Positions 32,751 to 45,381 of a stretch of 64,000 bases of DNA are shown piece after piece. The notes below the pieces were generated by a model. It saw only the letters and a list, made by a program, of their open reading frames with translations, was not told the DNA's origin and made no database searches. Position numbers and translations under genes: made by a program. Positions within the stretch are counted from its first letter, which is position 1. Each line of letters begins with the position of its first letter. The DNA comes from Sisyra terminalis (Eukaryota > Arthropoda > Insecta > Neuroptera > Sisyridae), in NCBI GenBank assembly GCA_958496175.1, contig OY292275.1, positions 11,284,001-11,348,000 of the forward strand, given 5' to 3'.

Positions 32751-35320
32751 TCAGCGGAAAAAATCTTATTTTGATTGTTCCAGCTAGTGCAGAACCGTGA
32801 AAGACTCGCCAACATTAAAGGGATCTTAAGTTTTATGGGACAGAAGAATTATGGGACTTGAAGAAGAAAAATGAAGAAATTAAATTTGGTCCGTTACAAG
32901 GCCGTAACTACAAAAATAATTAGGAGCTTTCCAAAGGAGCTTTTTGTTATTTTTGGTCAAGAAGACGAAGACCAGCTAAATCTAAAGATCCTTAAAATTT
33001 CTATCAAAATCTTTTAAAAATAAATACAAAATTTTCTCATATCCAGATTAAGTTCAAAGATTGAAATTAAAATTTTTGAAAATTCAATGAAGTTTTCGAA
33101 TGTTCAGAAAATTCGAAATTCTTGGTTAGGTGAAAGGTAATGCAATTGAACCAATCATGTGAATCTTTTTCAATGAATATGGAAATACATTCAAAACGAA
33201 GAAAAATCTGAGTTGCTAATTTTGGCCATAGATTATTAATTTAAAAAAAAAAGAATTGCAATACTGGTATACCGAATACCAGGAGCCAGTTGTACAGTTT
33301 TTTAATACTGATACCCACTATATGTTCAGGGGTCGCCAACATAACTAAAATTCCTACTACCGGTATTACAACCAGTATTTCGGTACTAAGAATTAAAAAT
33401 TCAGAATACCGGTATTAAACTTTTGATCCGATATTGCAATCCTTGCATACAACGTATACAATGTCCCATATTCAACTCTACCAAACTGGTTTCGTTTATA
33501 AAAGTATCTAGGTACCATCTTATAAGTACTATAAAAAAATCTTTTGCTTCTCCCAAACCCTATCTCAATTTCAATAACAATACCTCCATTTTAACTTGAG
33601 GGGGGGGGGGTCGAATAGATCAATAAAAACGTTATGGCTAGCGTTTGCGATTTTTCACGACATAATATAAGAATGTAACGCAACCCATGTAGGAATTTCC
33701 AATATTCCCAATAGAACCAGTCTTTGGCCAGTTGTTCATTGCCAAGCCTTGGCCTACAAGCGTGGTCCAAGGTTTAGCCAAGTGAAAACGCCAGAGTTCA
33801 TCAAAGATACGTGAACAAAAAAAAAATCACCAATTAGGTTTTACCATATAAGTAATTCTAGGATTATCAAGGATATTTTTTTTTTCCTAAATTTTAGGTA
33901 AAATTGAAACTGGTTGCCAGACCTGGCCCATGGATATCATTTAGGAGCTAAGCCATTCTTGGGCCAAGCCTGGCAAGTCTTGGCTCAGCTTTGGCTGAGC
34001 CAATTATTTTTCTCAGAATGCCTCTTTTCGAACCGACAAACCACTTTCTTCAGGAACCACTGAACCGATTTTGATAAAAATTGTTGCATTTTATTTATTT
34101 CAACAAAATTTAAAGACTGGGTTGGGTTTTTTAAGATTGACCATCTCTTGAAGAAGGGGAAAGCTAAAGCGTGACGAAACATTGGTTATTTTCGATACTT
34201 ATTTCTTAAACACGTGCCATTTCAATTACGTCTTTATATTAAAATAAAAAAGATAATAAAAAATATATTCGTGTACTTTAGATTTTAGTTATTCATTTGC
34301 AAAAAAAATCATTCGTATAAAGTTTATCGTTATCGAGAGAAAAAAATATTGACAATGTAAGTTAACTGAATTTTTTTAAGCTTTTAAAATCAAAGTTTTA
34401 AACATTACAAGTTGAAATTATAGTGTGTACTATATGTAATTATATGAAGTAAAAATGTTATTTTTAAACGTATACCTGTATGGGAGGGAAATATATTACT
34501 TTTACAAGAAAAAATATTAACTTCTGTGCAGAAAAAACAAAGCAATGAATCACGGAATCATAATGATTAATCATAAACTTTAAGTTATGAACTATAACCA
34601 GAGGTTGTTTCGCACCTCATTTCCAATATTTACACTGTAATACAAGGAAATTACAGTTTTATTAATATTATTAATGATAGTGTTTTGATCGATTAAGCAG
34701 TGGCGAGTTTCAAGAGGTAATAACATGCATTAGATAACTTAAGTTGTGAACATCAATAACAAATTTTCTTACAAGGTTTTCAGTTCATTCACATTCTCTT
34801 CCACCAACGTCAAGCAAAGCGTTTTTCGTACCGGATTTGAAACCTTGACGCCACAAATGCGTTTTTCATATAAACATTTTAACATTTTTTTTTTCATAAT
34901 TAATTTGCCCAATGATTTTGACGCGCCTTGTTTTAATCTGATGGGGAACTATAAAGTTATTATAAAAAAAAATTTGGAAATTGGAGAAGTGTTTCCTATA
35001 TTGAAAAAAATTTATAGTAACTCGTAAATAAATTTAAATTGACGCGTAGTAAAATAATTATTAAATGGTATTCCTGATTAATATAAGTGAAATATCTCAA
35101 TTCTTTTTTTCTCGATTTAAATGATTACTAGGGAATCAAAAATAAGATCGAGCCTCATGATTTTCCGGTCTATTACTTCCCTTTAGTATTCCAGAGGCAC
35201 AATAGGAAGGTTTTTAAGTTTTGTTTGGTCTTAAAAATTAACAAATAGAAGCAAATATGGACTTTTTTTAAAAAAAATTTCAAAGTCTTTGACCTTAGTA
35301 CAGGGGTTTAAAATTTTTTG
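32751..35320. other. Stretch without a firm gene
   Basis: No recognisable coding region. It includes a rare 11-G run (33600-33610) and, at 33720-34010, a segment with repeated TTGGC/GCCAAG words in both orientations that may be an old fold-back element. The 93-codon frame at 34746-35027 has no known relative I can name. Confidence 0.45.
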
Positions 35321-35353
35321 TTATAAATAATCGATTTAATCGATTATTTATAA
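35321..35353. repeat. 33-nt perfect palindrome with ATCGAT cores
   Basis: Two 16-nt arms (TTATAAATAATCGATT and AATCGATTATTTATAA) flank a single T. Further ATCGAT words follow at once (AAATCGATAAATCGATT). Confidence 0.85.
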
Positions 35354-36370
35354 ATCGATAAATCGATTTTCACCTACTTTCTTTTTTAGAACTTTAAATT
35401 TTCTAGTGCAAAACTTTTATGATTTCCTTTCAAAAACTGACATCAGCGTTTTTTCCTTAACAATAACACCACTTTGCCACAATTAGTCCGCCAAATTAAG
35501 TAGCTAATTGATGAAGTACTGGAACCCTCCTCCATAAAAAGTATATATTTTGGGAATCCTAAAAAGTCAGTGTTAATAAGTCGGTTTATTTGTCAGTTCA
35601 ATATAATTTATTTTCCAAATTCAATAAATGGACATTAAACTACCATAAAATAAATACAACACCAAATAGGTGCAAGAAAACAATCATTTTTCAATTTCAT
35701 CAACTTCTCCTACAATCACTAACGAAAAATTTCCATTTAGACCAAACCAAATATATATAGTGAAGAATTTGCGAAAAATCTAGAATTAGCACATTTGCCA
35801 AAGATTGAAGAAATCCTTGACTCCTCTCAGTGCAGAAATGAACATCGTTATGCTACAAGCCAACGACCAGCCTTCACTTTATCTTATTATGCTTTCAAAT
35901 TTGCCAGAACCGGCCTTATGGTTTCAGAATAGAAAGGATTACTTGAATCTTGACTGAGATTTTGATTGAAATTGATTTTGCTCGTTTAATTAAGCCACGT
36001 TCGTCGATTCGTTTAACCGATATTTAATATCAGATTGAATCAAAATCAGATTTCAAAAGCAAACAGCCTTTTTTCCAGTGGTAGGTATGAGAGAAACGGT
36101 GGAGAAAGAAAAACCCTTTCATTCAACATTGAAAAAAATAAAAATCCAATGTAATATAACTTAAGGTTTTTTTTTAATTCTACCTGATTAATTGATAAGA
36201 TTTCCAGTGTTTAATTCTATTATAATAATGTTTGGTGCCCTTGTAAGCTTAATTTAAAACTTAAGTTAATAAAATTTCCATTCAAGAAAATGAGAACAGT
36301 TTTAGAAAAAAAAAAACAAACGGGAAAATTCTGGAAAAGTCCAAAAAGTATAACTTTTTCGTTTTATATA
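35354..36370. other. Stretch without a firm gene
   Basis: A frame near 35760-35930 (…QRPAFTLSYYAFKFARTG…) looks slightly protein-like but has no recognised relative and no clear splice sites. Left uncalled. Confidence 0.4.
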
Positions 36371-36375
36371 TATAT

Positions 36376-37826
36376 AAATTAATTATTGCACTGTAAGAAT
36401 ACTAGGAACAACGTTTTTACGTTATTCGCCTTGCAATTTGCTTTAAAATTTTAGATTTAAACTTTATACAACACCGATTAATTCGTAAATGGGTGATTTT
36501 CATCAAATTCCGAAATTAAGTAAGAAACAAGTTTAGAACAAATACTTTAAAAATTTTGTCAATTTTGTAGTATTTGTATAGCTAGATTTTGCCAATATAG
36601 TGATTCACAGAATAAACTAATTTTAGACGAATTATAAGGTGGATTTATAACTTTAAAAGCGAGGAATTGGTTTTTATAGGCCATACCGTCATTGAATCGT
36701 GTCTGTTATTGTTTAATAGTGAACAAAAAGTTTGGTTCCTTATAATATTATTGTTGCATAAGTATAATACTCCTAGGTAAAGTGTTAATTGTTGCCCGTC
36801 CTCGTACTACTTGTATCTCTACATTGTATTTATGGCAATAATTATCACTAAAGTCAATATGAATGATGTTATCATCTTTAAACAGGAAAAACGGTGAATT
36901 TAAGGATTAAATAAGCAAAGAAATCAAAAAGTCACGTTCGACTAGTTTAAAAGCCATTACCTCATATATCGTCATTCCCTCGTTTCAATTTGAAATGAGG
37001 GAATGCCGAAATGAAGTATAACATAAATAATCTTGGAACATAAACTTTTGTTAGTTCTGAATTTTGTGTAAGTTTAGTGTCTTTGATATTCTACTTTACT
37101 GTGTAATTATTATTAAGATACAGTAAATACCTCTATTTTTCTTCAGTGTGAGGGAATGACGACTGAAAATGTAATCTTAAAATAATTTTCATATTTTTTT
37201 TTTTTTTTTGGGTAGATACTCTAACACGTTTAAGATGCCATAAATATATGAAATAATAAATAGTATTGCTAACAATCATAAATCGATGAGAGCCTTCATG
37301 AATGAATTCAGATGCGCTCATAAATCAACTGTTAGTAAAAGTATGAGGGAATGATTTGATTTTATGGGGTACATATAAAAAGTATATTTTAAAACGTTTT
37401 CTTTACTTTTGATTCCAAACTCAAAATATTTTTGAAAATCTATTGTGTTTTTAATCAATTAGTCAAATTTGTAAACAATTTTATGGAAAAAAAAGTTGAT
37501 TTAGAAGTTCAAAAATGTGGAAATCTCAAGTTTGGAACATAATGAGGTAATGATTTTCAGGGCACTATTTATTAATTATTCCATAGAGATATTCATATGA
37601 TTCAAAAGTTATAATCAACATCATTAGTCCAAATTATTTTCTTTTCAAGGACAAAAAATTACTAGCATAGGACAAGAATTTCGATAGTTTCATGAGAATT
37701 ACCAATATAATATTTTATTATTGCCCTGTAGGAATACAAAGGACAACGGTTTTATGATATTCGCCTTATAATTTGCTCTAAAATTTTAGATTTAAATTCA
37801 TGCGACATCGAATAATTCGTAAATAT
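36376..37826. repeat. Direct repeat pair, about 110 bp each, 1.35 kb apart
   Basis: ATTATTGCACTGTAAGAATA…TTCGCCTTGCAATTTGCT-(T/C)TAAAATTTTAGATTTAAA…AATTCGTAAAT at 36376-36488 recurs with about 20% divergence at 37722-37826. The copies flank a region carrying four TGAGG(G/T)AATG words. There is no coding capacity. They may be two ends or two copies of one old element. Confidence 0.7.
36973..37553. repeat. Recurring ATGAGGGAATGA word and hairpin
   Basis: CATTCCCTCGTTTCAA (from 36973) pairs with TTGAAATGAGGGAATG (to 37005). The same word recurs at 37149-37160 (TGAGGGAATGAC), 37343-37354 (ATGAGGGAATGA) and 37542-37553 (ATGAGGTAATGA). Confidence 0.6.
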
Positions 37827-39342
37827 ACTTAATTGGCAAATTTGACAAATTAAAATGGGTATAGCTTAAAATTCTTTATATTTTCGCAGTGCGAATATCA
37901 TTAAGAAATGGAAGGCGTTAATAAGGAAAGGAATATAAACGTGAACATTAAATGTTTTTTTTTAAATCTTATGAAAAACTACGCAATTTTAAAAGTAAAA
38001 CAACCGAAATTTTCCGAAAAAAGCCTAAACATGTAGATACATCATAATTGGGATTTAAACAGTAAACCGAAGCTAATTTTGGGTGAGAAAGAAAAAATTG
38101 CTTGTTTAGTAAACAAAAGCCATTGATAAGAATTGTATATATTTGTGAATGCGATACTTTTACGTTATTAATTTTAGAAACTTGATATTTCTGAATTTGA
38201 AGTAAATTTTTGATTTCTAAGATGTTAAGTGCAAAAATAGGCTTTAACATTAGGCTTATAAGTTGAAATAACACTGGTATTTTTAGCTTAAGATCACATC
38301 ACGATTATGAAGCTGGAGCTTTTAAGCTTTTATAAAAAAATCCAGGACTGAAGCCGGAATCTAAATGAATTTAGTCCTGCACCTTTGCCATAATATTTTA
38401 TTTTCATCCACCGATTTAAATTTTCCTATTAGTTCATCAATGGACAGTGTTTGCCATCTAGCATATACCAACTGAACTAAAATAAGATGGTAAACAGTCG
38501 TACCCATTTTATCACACTAACATTTGAAGCATTTTTTTCCAAATTTTCAAAAGCTTTTTGGCATTATATCAGGCCTTTTCGGAAATTTCCTTTTTGTTAA
38601 CTTCAGTTACAATATCCAAAATTTCTTTCTTAAAATAAAAATACAATGCTCTTTAAACTTACCATATTTGCCACCATATTTAAACTCCAAATAGTTTGTT
38701 GGAAAGATATGGAAAATTGAAATTGTTCCTTCCATCTTTAACGGGGAAAACTGATTTTGATGCTTTTCTACTCATTGTTAAGTAAAACATTATAAACTGA
38801 GATTTTCACGCACTTTTATGCGAATTGCTTATTTTAAGGCTTTGGCAGTGAAAACTGCAATCGATTTAACGCGATTTAACCGTAACACCATTTTAATTAA
38901 ACTTCAACGTACAAGTAACGCGTACTTTAATTAAGGAAAGCACTATTGCCCAAACACAATCAATTGTCCATAATAAAACTTTGCAACAATCAATAGAAAA
39001 TATACTATAATTGTAACAGTTCCCAAATCAGTTTACTTTTAACGATCAAAATAATAATTAACTTTTTAAACTTTTTAAATATCAATTTAAAATTCACATT
39101 ATTAATAACTTTTAATTTTATATTTAAAACACATATTGTTGGCGTTAATTGAAACAATTCAAAATCTAAACTAGTTCTTTAAAATTAATATAGGTAGCGT
39201 AAAAAAGCGACAACGCATGCGTGTAAACTTGACAGAACTTTGAGGCGCCAATACAATTTATTAAAGTAAACATACCGAGAAACTGATATTCCTTTACAAC
39301 TTGAAACTTTTTTGTAATCATTTTGTTCAAGACATTGTCAAA
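37827..39342. other. Region upstream of BARD1; no gene called
   Basis: A minus-strand frame around 38340-38800 begins MSRKASKSVFPVKDGRNN and later, in another frame, reads WQTLSIDELIGKFKSVDENK. It contains stops in each frame, and I cannot assign it. The BARD1 promoter should lie in about 39180-39342, which has the GC-richer text AAGCGACAACGCATGCGTGT. No TATA box is obvious. Confidence 0.4.
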
Positions 39343-41713
39343 ATGGAAATTTCAAAAACCGATATCAGTGACAATTTATCCAAAACTCGTGAAAAACTCA
39401 AATGTCTGGTTTGGTAAGCATAGAATTGATATGTAGGGCAAATCACTATTATCGTTAACGATTTTTCTTTTAAAATTAGCCAAAATGTTGTCTACCATCC
39501 ACGTATGATAATTCAGTGCAAACATTCCTTTTGCCTTAGTTGTATCGATAAAAAAGAATATTGTCCGCAGTGTGAGCAACGATTTTCGGTGAAAACAGAC
39601 TTATTTGATAACACATACTTGGAACTGTTAACCAATTGCTTGTTTCGAATAGAAGATATAATTAATTCGAATAAAAATACCTCCAATATTAATTTATTAA
39701 GTAAGATCAACAAAAACTGTTTATTTTTCCGTTTAATTTCGATTGTTTTTAGATGCTGTAACTGTCGAAAAACCCAACGTTAAAATAACCGACCAGGAAA
39801 CTACTAGTTCTACTTGCATTGGTCTTCCAAATTCTCTAGCTACAGTACCTAATCCTAAATGTAATTTAATTATTATTTTATTTCTTTAATAATTACAATA
39901 CAATTTCGGTTTTTAGATGAATGGTCTAATGCTTTTGTACAAGTGAAAAAAAATTCTTTAGGGGAATCAAAGTTACATAAAGCTTGTATTACAGGAAAAG
40001 TTGATTTGATAACACAACACATACAAACGTACCGAGATGTAAATATCACCGATAACTATGGATGGACCCCACTAGTAGAAATCAAAGTAGCAAACTTATA
40101 GAATGTAATAATTATTATATTTATTTTAGCACGAGGCTGTGAAATGTGGACGTTTAGATGTTTGTAATTTATTAATTGAAGCCGGGGCGAATATCAATGT
40201 TCCCAACAAGGTTTATGTGACACCCCTACACCATGCAATCACCTACAATCATCCAGCAATTGTAAAATTGTTACTCTTAAATGGAGCATCGTTGAACTGT
40301 CGAAACTTAGATGGCGAAGCACCTGAGTAATAACGATAGATATATGTCACAAACTGTTTTCATTAGACGGCTTTTTACAGAGAACTTGGCCTTATTACTT
40401 AAAGTTGTCTTCCAAAAATCAGTGAATTATTGTAAATTGTATGCACTGCATATGTTTTTTTAGTTCGCTGGGGTAGAGAAACTTCTCGACCTCCGCGAAT
40501 CAAATAAATATTCAAGTGGGTTATATATGAGCCGTTTTTCGAAAAGAGTCGTGTTAAAGTGTATGAAGTATACTTAACATTAATTTCTTTGGGTATTTAA
40601 TTATTTTAGTGTAAAAATATGCCAAGACTTCCCAATTTATTTCGTTTTCTTAATTATATCATCCGCTAGGTTCTCCACTTTTCATTTAAATTGCTAATAA
40701 CATAATCGGTATCAATATAAAACAAATATTTTAAAGGGCAAGAAAATTTGTTAATTGGTATTGAATTTTTTTTTCTTTTAAATCTTTTAGTTCTAATGCA
40801 TCGGAACATTTGCAAATGGTAATAAAGAATGCCGAGATCGGTCCATGTCCTCCACCACTTGTGCTCTGTTCGCAAAATATAGTAATTTTCTCGAAAATTG
40901 TGACAAAAAAGGAAGCAAAAGGGGCGAAAACTAATTATAAGATGGCAACAACAATCACGGATCAAGTGACACATTATGTGTTATCTGACGATATTTCTAA
41001 TGTGTCCAAACGATGTGATGTCTCGTTGGAAACTTTAAGTGCAATTTTAATTGGAGCCTGGATTGTCGTTAAAGAATGTAAGTTGGTCAATCAGCTCTGC
41101 AAAATCTCTAATTATTTACTGATTTTCTAGTTTTGTAATTGTCTAAAGTTTTCTGCTAATTAGCAATATAAGTATGGCGTGCATAAGAAACGAAATTCAA
41201 TTTTGTTTTCAGGGTTCAGTGATTATATATCAAAAAATGCACTTAATCCCGAACCTTATGAAGTGCGTGGAACTACCGATATGCCCTTAACTGATGCCCC
41301 ACGAAAGTCTAGAATTTGTCGTCATCTTCTGGTAGTTTATTTAATTTCTCTTATTTATTTTGCATTATAATAAAAATAAATTTCAGGGTCCTCGTTTGTT
41401 CGACGGATGCAATATTTATGTCCATGGAGTTCAGTACCGATTGAACAACAACGTTGTATTCTCTAAGCAAGATATAATTAATTTGGTTAAATTAGGTGGA
41501 GGAACAGTTTTGGTTCGGTGTCCTAGCCCTGAGTTCATTTCCAAAATTACCTACCCATTCCATGCGAAGGGAAAACTTGAACGATGCTCACATTACATCA
41601 TCTGCTTAGGAACACCACTTCAACCAGAATACCGGTTTCCCGAAATCCACACATTACACGTATCCTGGTTGCTGAAATGGATTCAAAAATTTGAAATCTC
41701 AATGGAAGAATAA
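39343..41713 (+). CDS. BARD1: BARD1-like RING, ankyrin and BRCT ubiquitin-ligase subunit
   Basis: Eight exons: 39343-39413, 39480-39700, 39753-39860, 39917-40074, 40130-40326, 40791-41077, 41213-41331, 41387-41713. All introns are GT-AG, phases close, and the product is 495 residues. RING C3HC4: C21, C24, C37, H39, C42, C45, C52, C55. A short linker follows, then about three ankyrin repeats (residues ~152-250: SKLHKACITGKVDL, TPLHEAVKCGRLDVCNLL, TPLHHAITYNHPAIVKLL). BRCT1 spans ~273-362 (VTHYVLSDD, GAWIVVKEW with W348) and BRCT2 ~388-490 (GPRLFDGCNIYVHG, LGGGTVL, VSWLLKWI). This domain order is specific to BARD1, the partner of BRCA1 in a nuclear E3 ligase for nucleosomal H2A that acts in homologous recombination. 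At 495 residues it is much shorter than vertebrate BARD1 (near 780), mainly because the RING-ankyrin linker is about 95 residues. The start is the first ATG, 20 residues before the RING. Very sure of identity; exon 5-6 joining (464-bp intron) is inferred from phase. Confidence 0.95.
40327..40790 (+). other. Longest BARD1 intron (464 bp)
   Basis: Donor GA|GTAATA and acceptor TCTTTTAG|TTCT. Joining completes a GAT (Asp252) codon between the ankyrin block and the pre-BRCT linker. A competing acceptor CATTAG at about 40366 would add about 30 codons and then hit a stop, so it was not used. Confidence 0.75.
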
Positions 41714-42652
41714 AACACAAATGACAATATGAATATTTTATTTTGATATTACTTTGTTACACTTATTAATTTTTTTTTAAATTTTCGTTTGCTTGCATCT
41801 TTTTTTTACCCATCACCTCATAATAAAAATAACCTTATAAAATAATATGCTAAGTTTTTTCTTCGTTCCTTGAAATGACTTAATTGAACCTAATAAGACA
41901 AAATCCATTTTAATATAAAATGAAATTTAATTGGCTAATTCAATAAATTTTCATCGAGTCTACGAATTCATTTTAATAACAAATATTAACAATAGCATTG
42001 TTTCGAATTTTAAGTCAACGTTTAAAAATCTCATTTTTCTCAACTAATTTTCGCATAATCCGAGTTCCCATGAAATTGTATTATAGAAATAAACAGTATT
42101 TTTTGGGCACATGCCAGAGTTGTCTAGGAAAACTACTAGTTTCAAGCTGGACCCACCCTTGGATATTTCAAAGTGTATATTCGCCAATCTTTCTTCAATT
42201 TTACTGTATCTATTCAGTTAACGTTTACGACAATAATCAAAAAGATAGTATTCATTCCAACGTGCTGGAATATCCAAAGCTTTACTGTAGTTTTTATAAG
42301 ATAGTTAACACTAGTAGTATTGCTATTTAAAGTACAACTTCATAAGAATTCGGCTTAACAGTAAGTATTTTATTGTCTCATATTTTTCAAGTTTTTTTTT
42401 TTCAATTAATTTCTATAACATTTAAACTATTCTATAACAGCAATACATTACGATTTTTCAATAAACTTTCATTTAAATGAGTAACCATTAGATTTAAAAA
42501 AAATATACGAATTGTTAGTAAAATCAAGTTAATAAATATATAAGATTTTATAGTTTTAAGCATAATTATTTAAAATACTATTTGAATAAATGCTCTGCAA
42601 AATTTAATGTAGAAATATTTTGTTTTAAATTTTGGCTTAGAAAACATTTTTT
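41714..42652. other. Convergent intergenic region between BARD1 and glutamine synthetase
   Basis: This 939-bp region holds the 3' ends of both genes. The open 110-codon plus-strand frame at 41998-42330 has no recognised domain and probably is chance or untranslated sequence. Both flanking genes have AATAAA overlapping their stop codons (41709-41714; minus strand 42657-42652), with more poly(A)-like signals further out (AATAAA at about 41822). Confidence 0.6.
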
Positions 42653-45300
42653 TTATTCATTTAAACAAATGGTGCGAACAAGAGCTTCGGATACCGAATA
42701 GGGATCACAATTGGATGACGGACGACGATCCTCCAAGTATCCTTTACGATCTTGAGCAACTCCTCGAGGAATACGAATACTGCATCCACGATTAGCAACC
42801 CCTATTAACGAACATATATTAAAACCTAGTCCTTATTTTTTTTTTATTTCATTCAAACCTGAGCTAAAATCATGAATAGACGATGTTTCATGTGCACCAG
42901 TTAAACGCCTTTCGTTATCTCTTCCTTGATTCGGGTCGTAGGCCCGAATATGCCGTTCGTGGCACTTACTCAATTTCTCAACAGCATCTTCAATCGCCTT
43001 GATGCCATTATCTTCACGCATACTCTGCGTAGAAAAATTGCAATGAGCTCCCGAGCCATTCCAATTTCCAGGTACCGGTTTTGGATCCAAAGTAGCGACA
43101 ACGCCAAATTCTTCCGCAATGCGGTGCAATAAAAATCGAGCCATCCACAAATCGTCTCCAATAGTGATTCCTTCACACGGACCGACTTGGAATTCCCACT
43201 AAGAACAACAATTAAAACTATTAAAAGATCCGCATTGAAATTTTCAATAAGTACCTGAGCTGGCAAAACTTCTGCATTTGTTCCAGTGATATTAACTCCA
43301 GCATATAAACAGGCGCGATAGTGCGCCTCGACAATATCCCGAGCGATTACTTTATTAGCTCCCACGCCACAATAGTAAGGACCTTGTGGACCTGGATAAC
43401 CGTTTTTGGGCCATCCCAAAGGTCTACCGTCCATATCCAACAAAGCATATTCTTGTTCAATGCCAAACCACGGTTTTTCGGCAGCAGCTTTTTTCATTGC
43501 TTCCAAACATGTGACTCGATGGTTTGATTCTACAATTGAAAATTGCAATGTTTTTTTTTCAAATTGAAGGATATAAAGGAAGTAAATTTTTAATTACCGG
43601 TTGGTTCTGAGTTGTATTTGTATGTGTCGCATAAAACTAATTTGTTATTGCCGCGACGGAATGGATCGTTGTATATAGCCACTGGGTAAAGATATGTGTC
43701 CGAATTACTGCCCTCGGATTGATATGTTGAGCTTCCATCGTAAGTCCAAACGGGTAGTTCTGTTAAATAAAATCAATCAAATTGAAATGAAAATAAGAAT
43801 CGTAGAAAAAATGATAAATGGATTAAATAACGCGTTGAATATGAAAGTTAATTCTTAATCAAGAATTACATATTCGAATGATGAAAAAAAAGCTATCAAA
43901 AATTTTATAAATATTCTCAAAAACAAAAATTAAAAATCCAAAAGGTAAAATCCGAATGCGAATGAAGTAATGTAAGAGAAAAAAGGTAGAAGATAAGTAC
44001 TCATGAAAATTTTTGAACCTTTTTTTTTATATTTCCAAAGTATACAGTACTTTAAAAAAGATTACGAAAAATCATATAATTCAATTGATATCGATTTTTT
44101 TTTATTTAATTTATATGTAAAATAATTAAAACATTTCCTTTTGAAATTTCGGTTTTCTTAGATGATTTCCCTAAAGAGAACTTGAAAAGGACTTGAAACT
44201 TGGAAAAAGACTTATTTCATTTTCACTTATGAGTATAACTTATATATTTAAATGTAGACCTCATAATATTAACATTTTAGTTTATGTTGATATTTGTATA
44301 TAATTAATATTTATGATTTAAAACTTAAATTCAAATACCTAAGATTAAATGATAGTTTCTTTGAAAAAGAAGGTTCTAAAGGTTTCTTTATTCTGTGGTG
44401 TAAAGTTTATAAGGTTCGATTTAATTAACCGTATGTATTGTAAAATTATGAATCTGCAAAACTATGTTTTAAACGAATTTATTATGTAGAAATAATGTTT
44501 CTGATTTCACCTTAAAGATTTCATTTTACGTAAAAAATTAAAAGGATAAACATCTAAGAAATAATTAGTAGAAAAAAATTATAACTAATTTTAAATTTTA
44601 TATCCGTTTTTTCAATAGGAGGATACTCTTACTTTTTATAAAACTATTTTCATAATTAAGTCTTTACCATAGCTCGATTAAACATTCGATTTCATATGTG
44701 TGATATTCTTATCAAGATTTAACAATGTAAAGATAATAATATATAAAAGAAACTAATCAATACTAGACAAAAAAAATTGCGGAATAAAAAATAGATTCTA
44801 ATACTTAAATATCGATTAGGTTGATAGAGTTATTTCGTATGTGCAAGGAAAAAGATTTTACCGCAAGAAAGCTAGCTTTTTATAACAAAAATTACATAAA
44901 AAGTAATTAACGGAGAGCGTGATATATGCTTCCTTCTTATTTTCAATGAAAAACATTTATTTCAACCATAAAAATTAAATTTGAAATTTTAGACTATCTA
45001 TTAAAATTAATGAAACAAGATTTAAATAAAATTTTAATGTACATGTTAGTTTTAATTGACGATTAAAAGTTCAATGATAAAATAGCGGATGGTATTCATA
45101 ACAAAGGAAAACTCACCCTTTGGTTCTTTTGGCACAAAATCCAAAGTTCGAGTTTTGCACCGCAAAGCTTCGCCAGTGCCATCAATCCAGATGTACATGG
45201 CCTGGATCTTTCCTTCGGGTAGAGGCAGATCCATATACTTCTTCAGCAAAGTTTTGTTAAGAGCCGCATTTGGCGAATTTTCCAATGTTGGATTTCCCAT
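42653..45300 (-). CDS. Glutamine synthetase (cytosolic type)
   Basis: Five coding exons on the minus strand: 45300-45117, 43759-43598, 43529-43255, 43198-42859, 42801-42653; GT-AG introns, phases close, 369 residues. It makes glutamine from glutamate, ammonia and ATP, fixing ammonium in the cytosol. The N-terminal beta-grasp domain (residues ~25-110) carries [17 protein letters not shown]. The catalytic domain carries PWFGIEQEY (E140, E142), NAEV (E202), [10 protein letters not shown] (E209), NWNGSGAH (N254, H259), [10 protein letters not shown] (R305, E311), [10 protein letters not shown] (R325, R330) and [13 protein letters not shown] (E344, R346). All equivalents of the human metal, glutamate and ATP ligands are present. 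Length is typical of animal GS. No N-terminal targeting extension precedes [10 protein letters not shown], so a cytosolic enzyme is inferred rather than the mitochondrial insect paralogue. One change near the active site: GAHETS, where vertebrates have GFHETS. Intron 1 is 1,357 bp; the others are 56-68 bp. Confidence 0.97.
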
Positions 45301-45322
45301 GGCGTCCGTTTACGTATGTTTT

Positions 45323-45381
45323 CTGAAATTAAAGTAAAAATAAACTTACTAGATTGTTTAAAAGTTGAAACTTTAACTCAC
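45323..45381 (-). other. Probable 5'UTR intron of glutamine synthetase
   Basis: On the minus strand a donor TTAA|GTGAGTT at 45382/45381 and an acceptor TTTAATTTCAG|AAAAC at 45323/45322 enclose 59 bp. The acceptor lies 22 nt before the ATG. The size matches the other short introns in the window. Confidence 0.6.

Noticed and set aside
33250..33435. Cluster of TACCGGTATT-type words
   Set aside because: Short palindromic words recur, but no element boundaries or long inverted repeat could be drawn.
34746..35027. 93-codon plus-strand frame
   Set aside because: Low-complexity, Phe/Lys/Asn-rich from AT bias; no family resemblance.
38340..38850. Minus-strand segments resembling a small DNA-binding (MADF/SANT-like) protein
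   Set aside because: Stops in all frames, no consistent splice solution, and the resemblance is weak.
40366..40470. Alternative BARD1 exon after the CATTAG acceptor
   Set aside because: Phase-compatible, but it runs into a stop after about 30 codons; joining 40326 to 40791 restores the BRCT frame.
41998..42330. 110-codon plus-strand frame between BARD1 and glutamine synthetase
   Set aside because: No recognisable domain and it lies where both 3'UTRs should be.
42970..43548. Open frame longer than glutamine synthetase exon 3, reading through the donor at 43255
   Set aside because: The readthrough leaves GS homology; splicing at 43255 to 43198 recovers [10 protein letters not shown].
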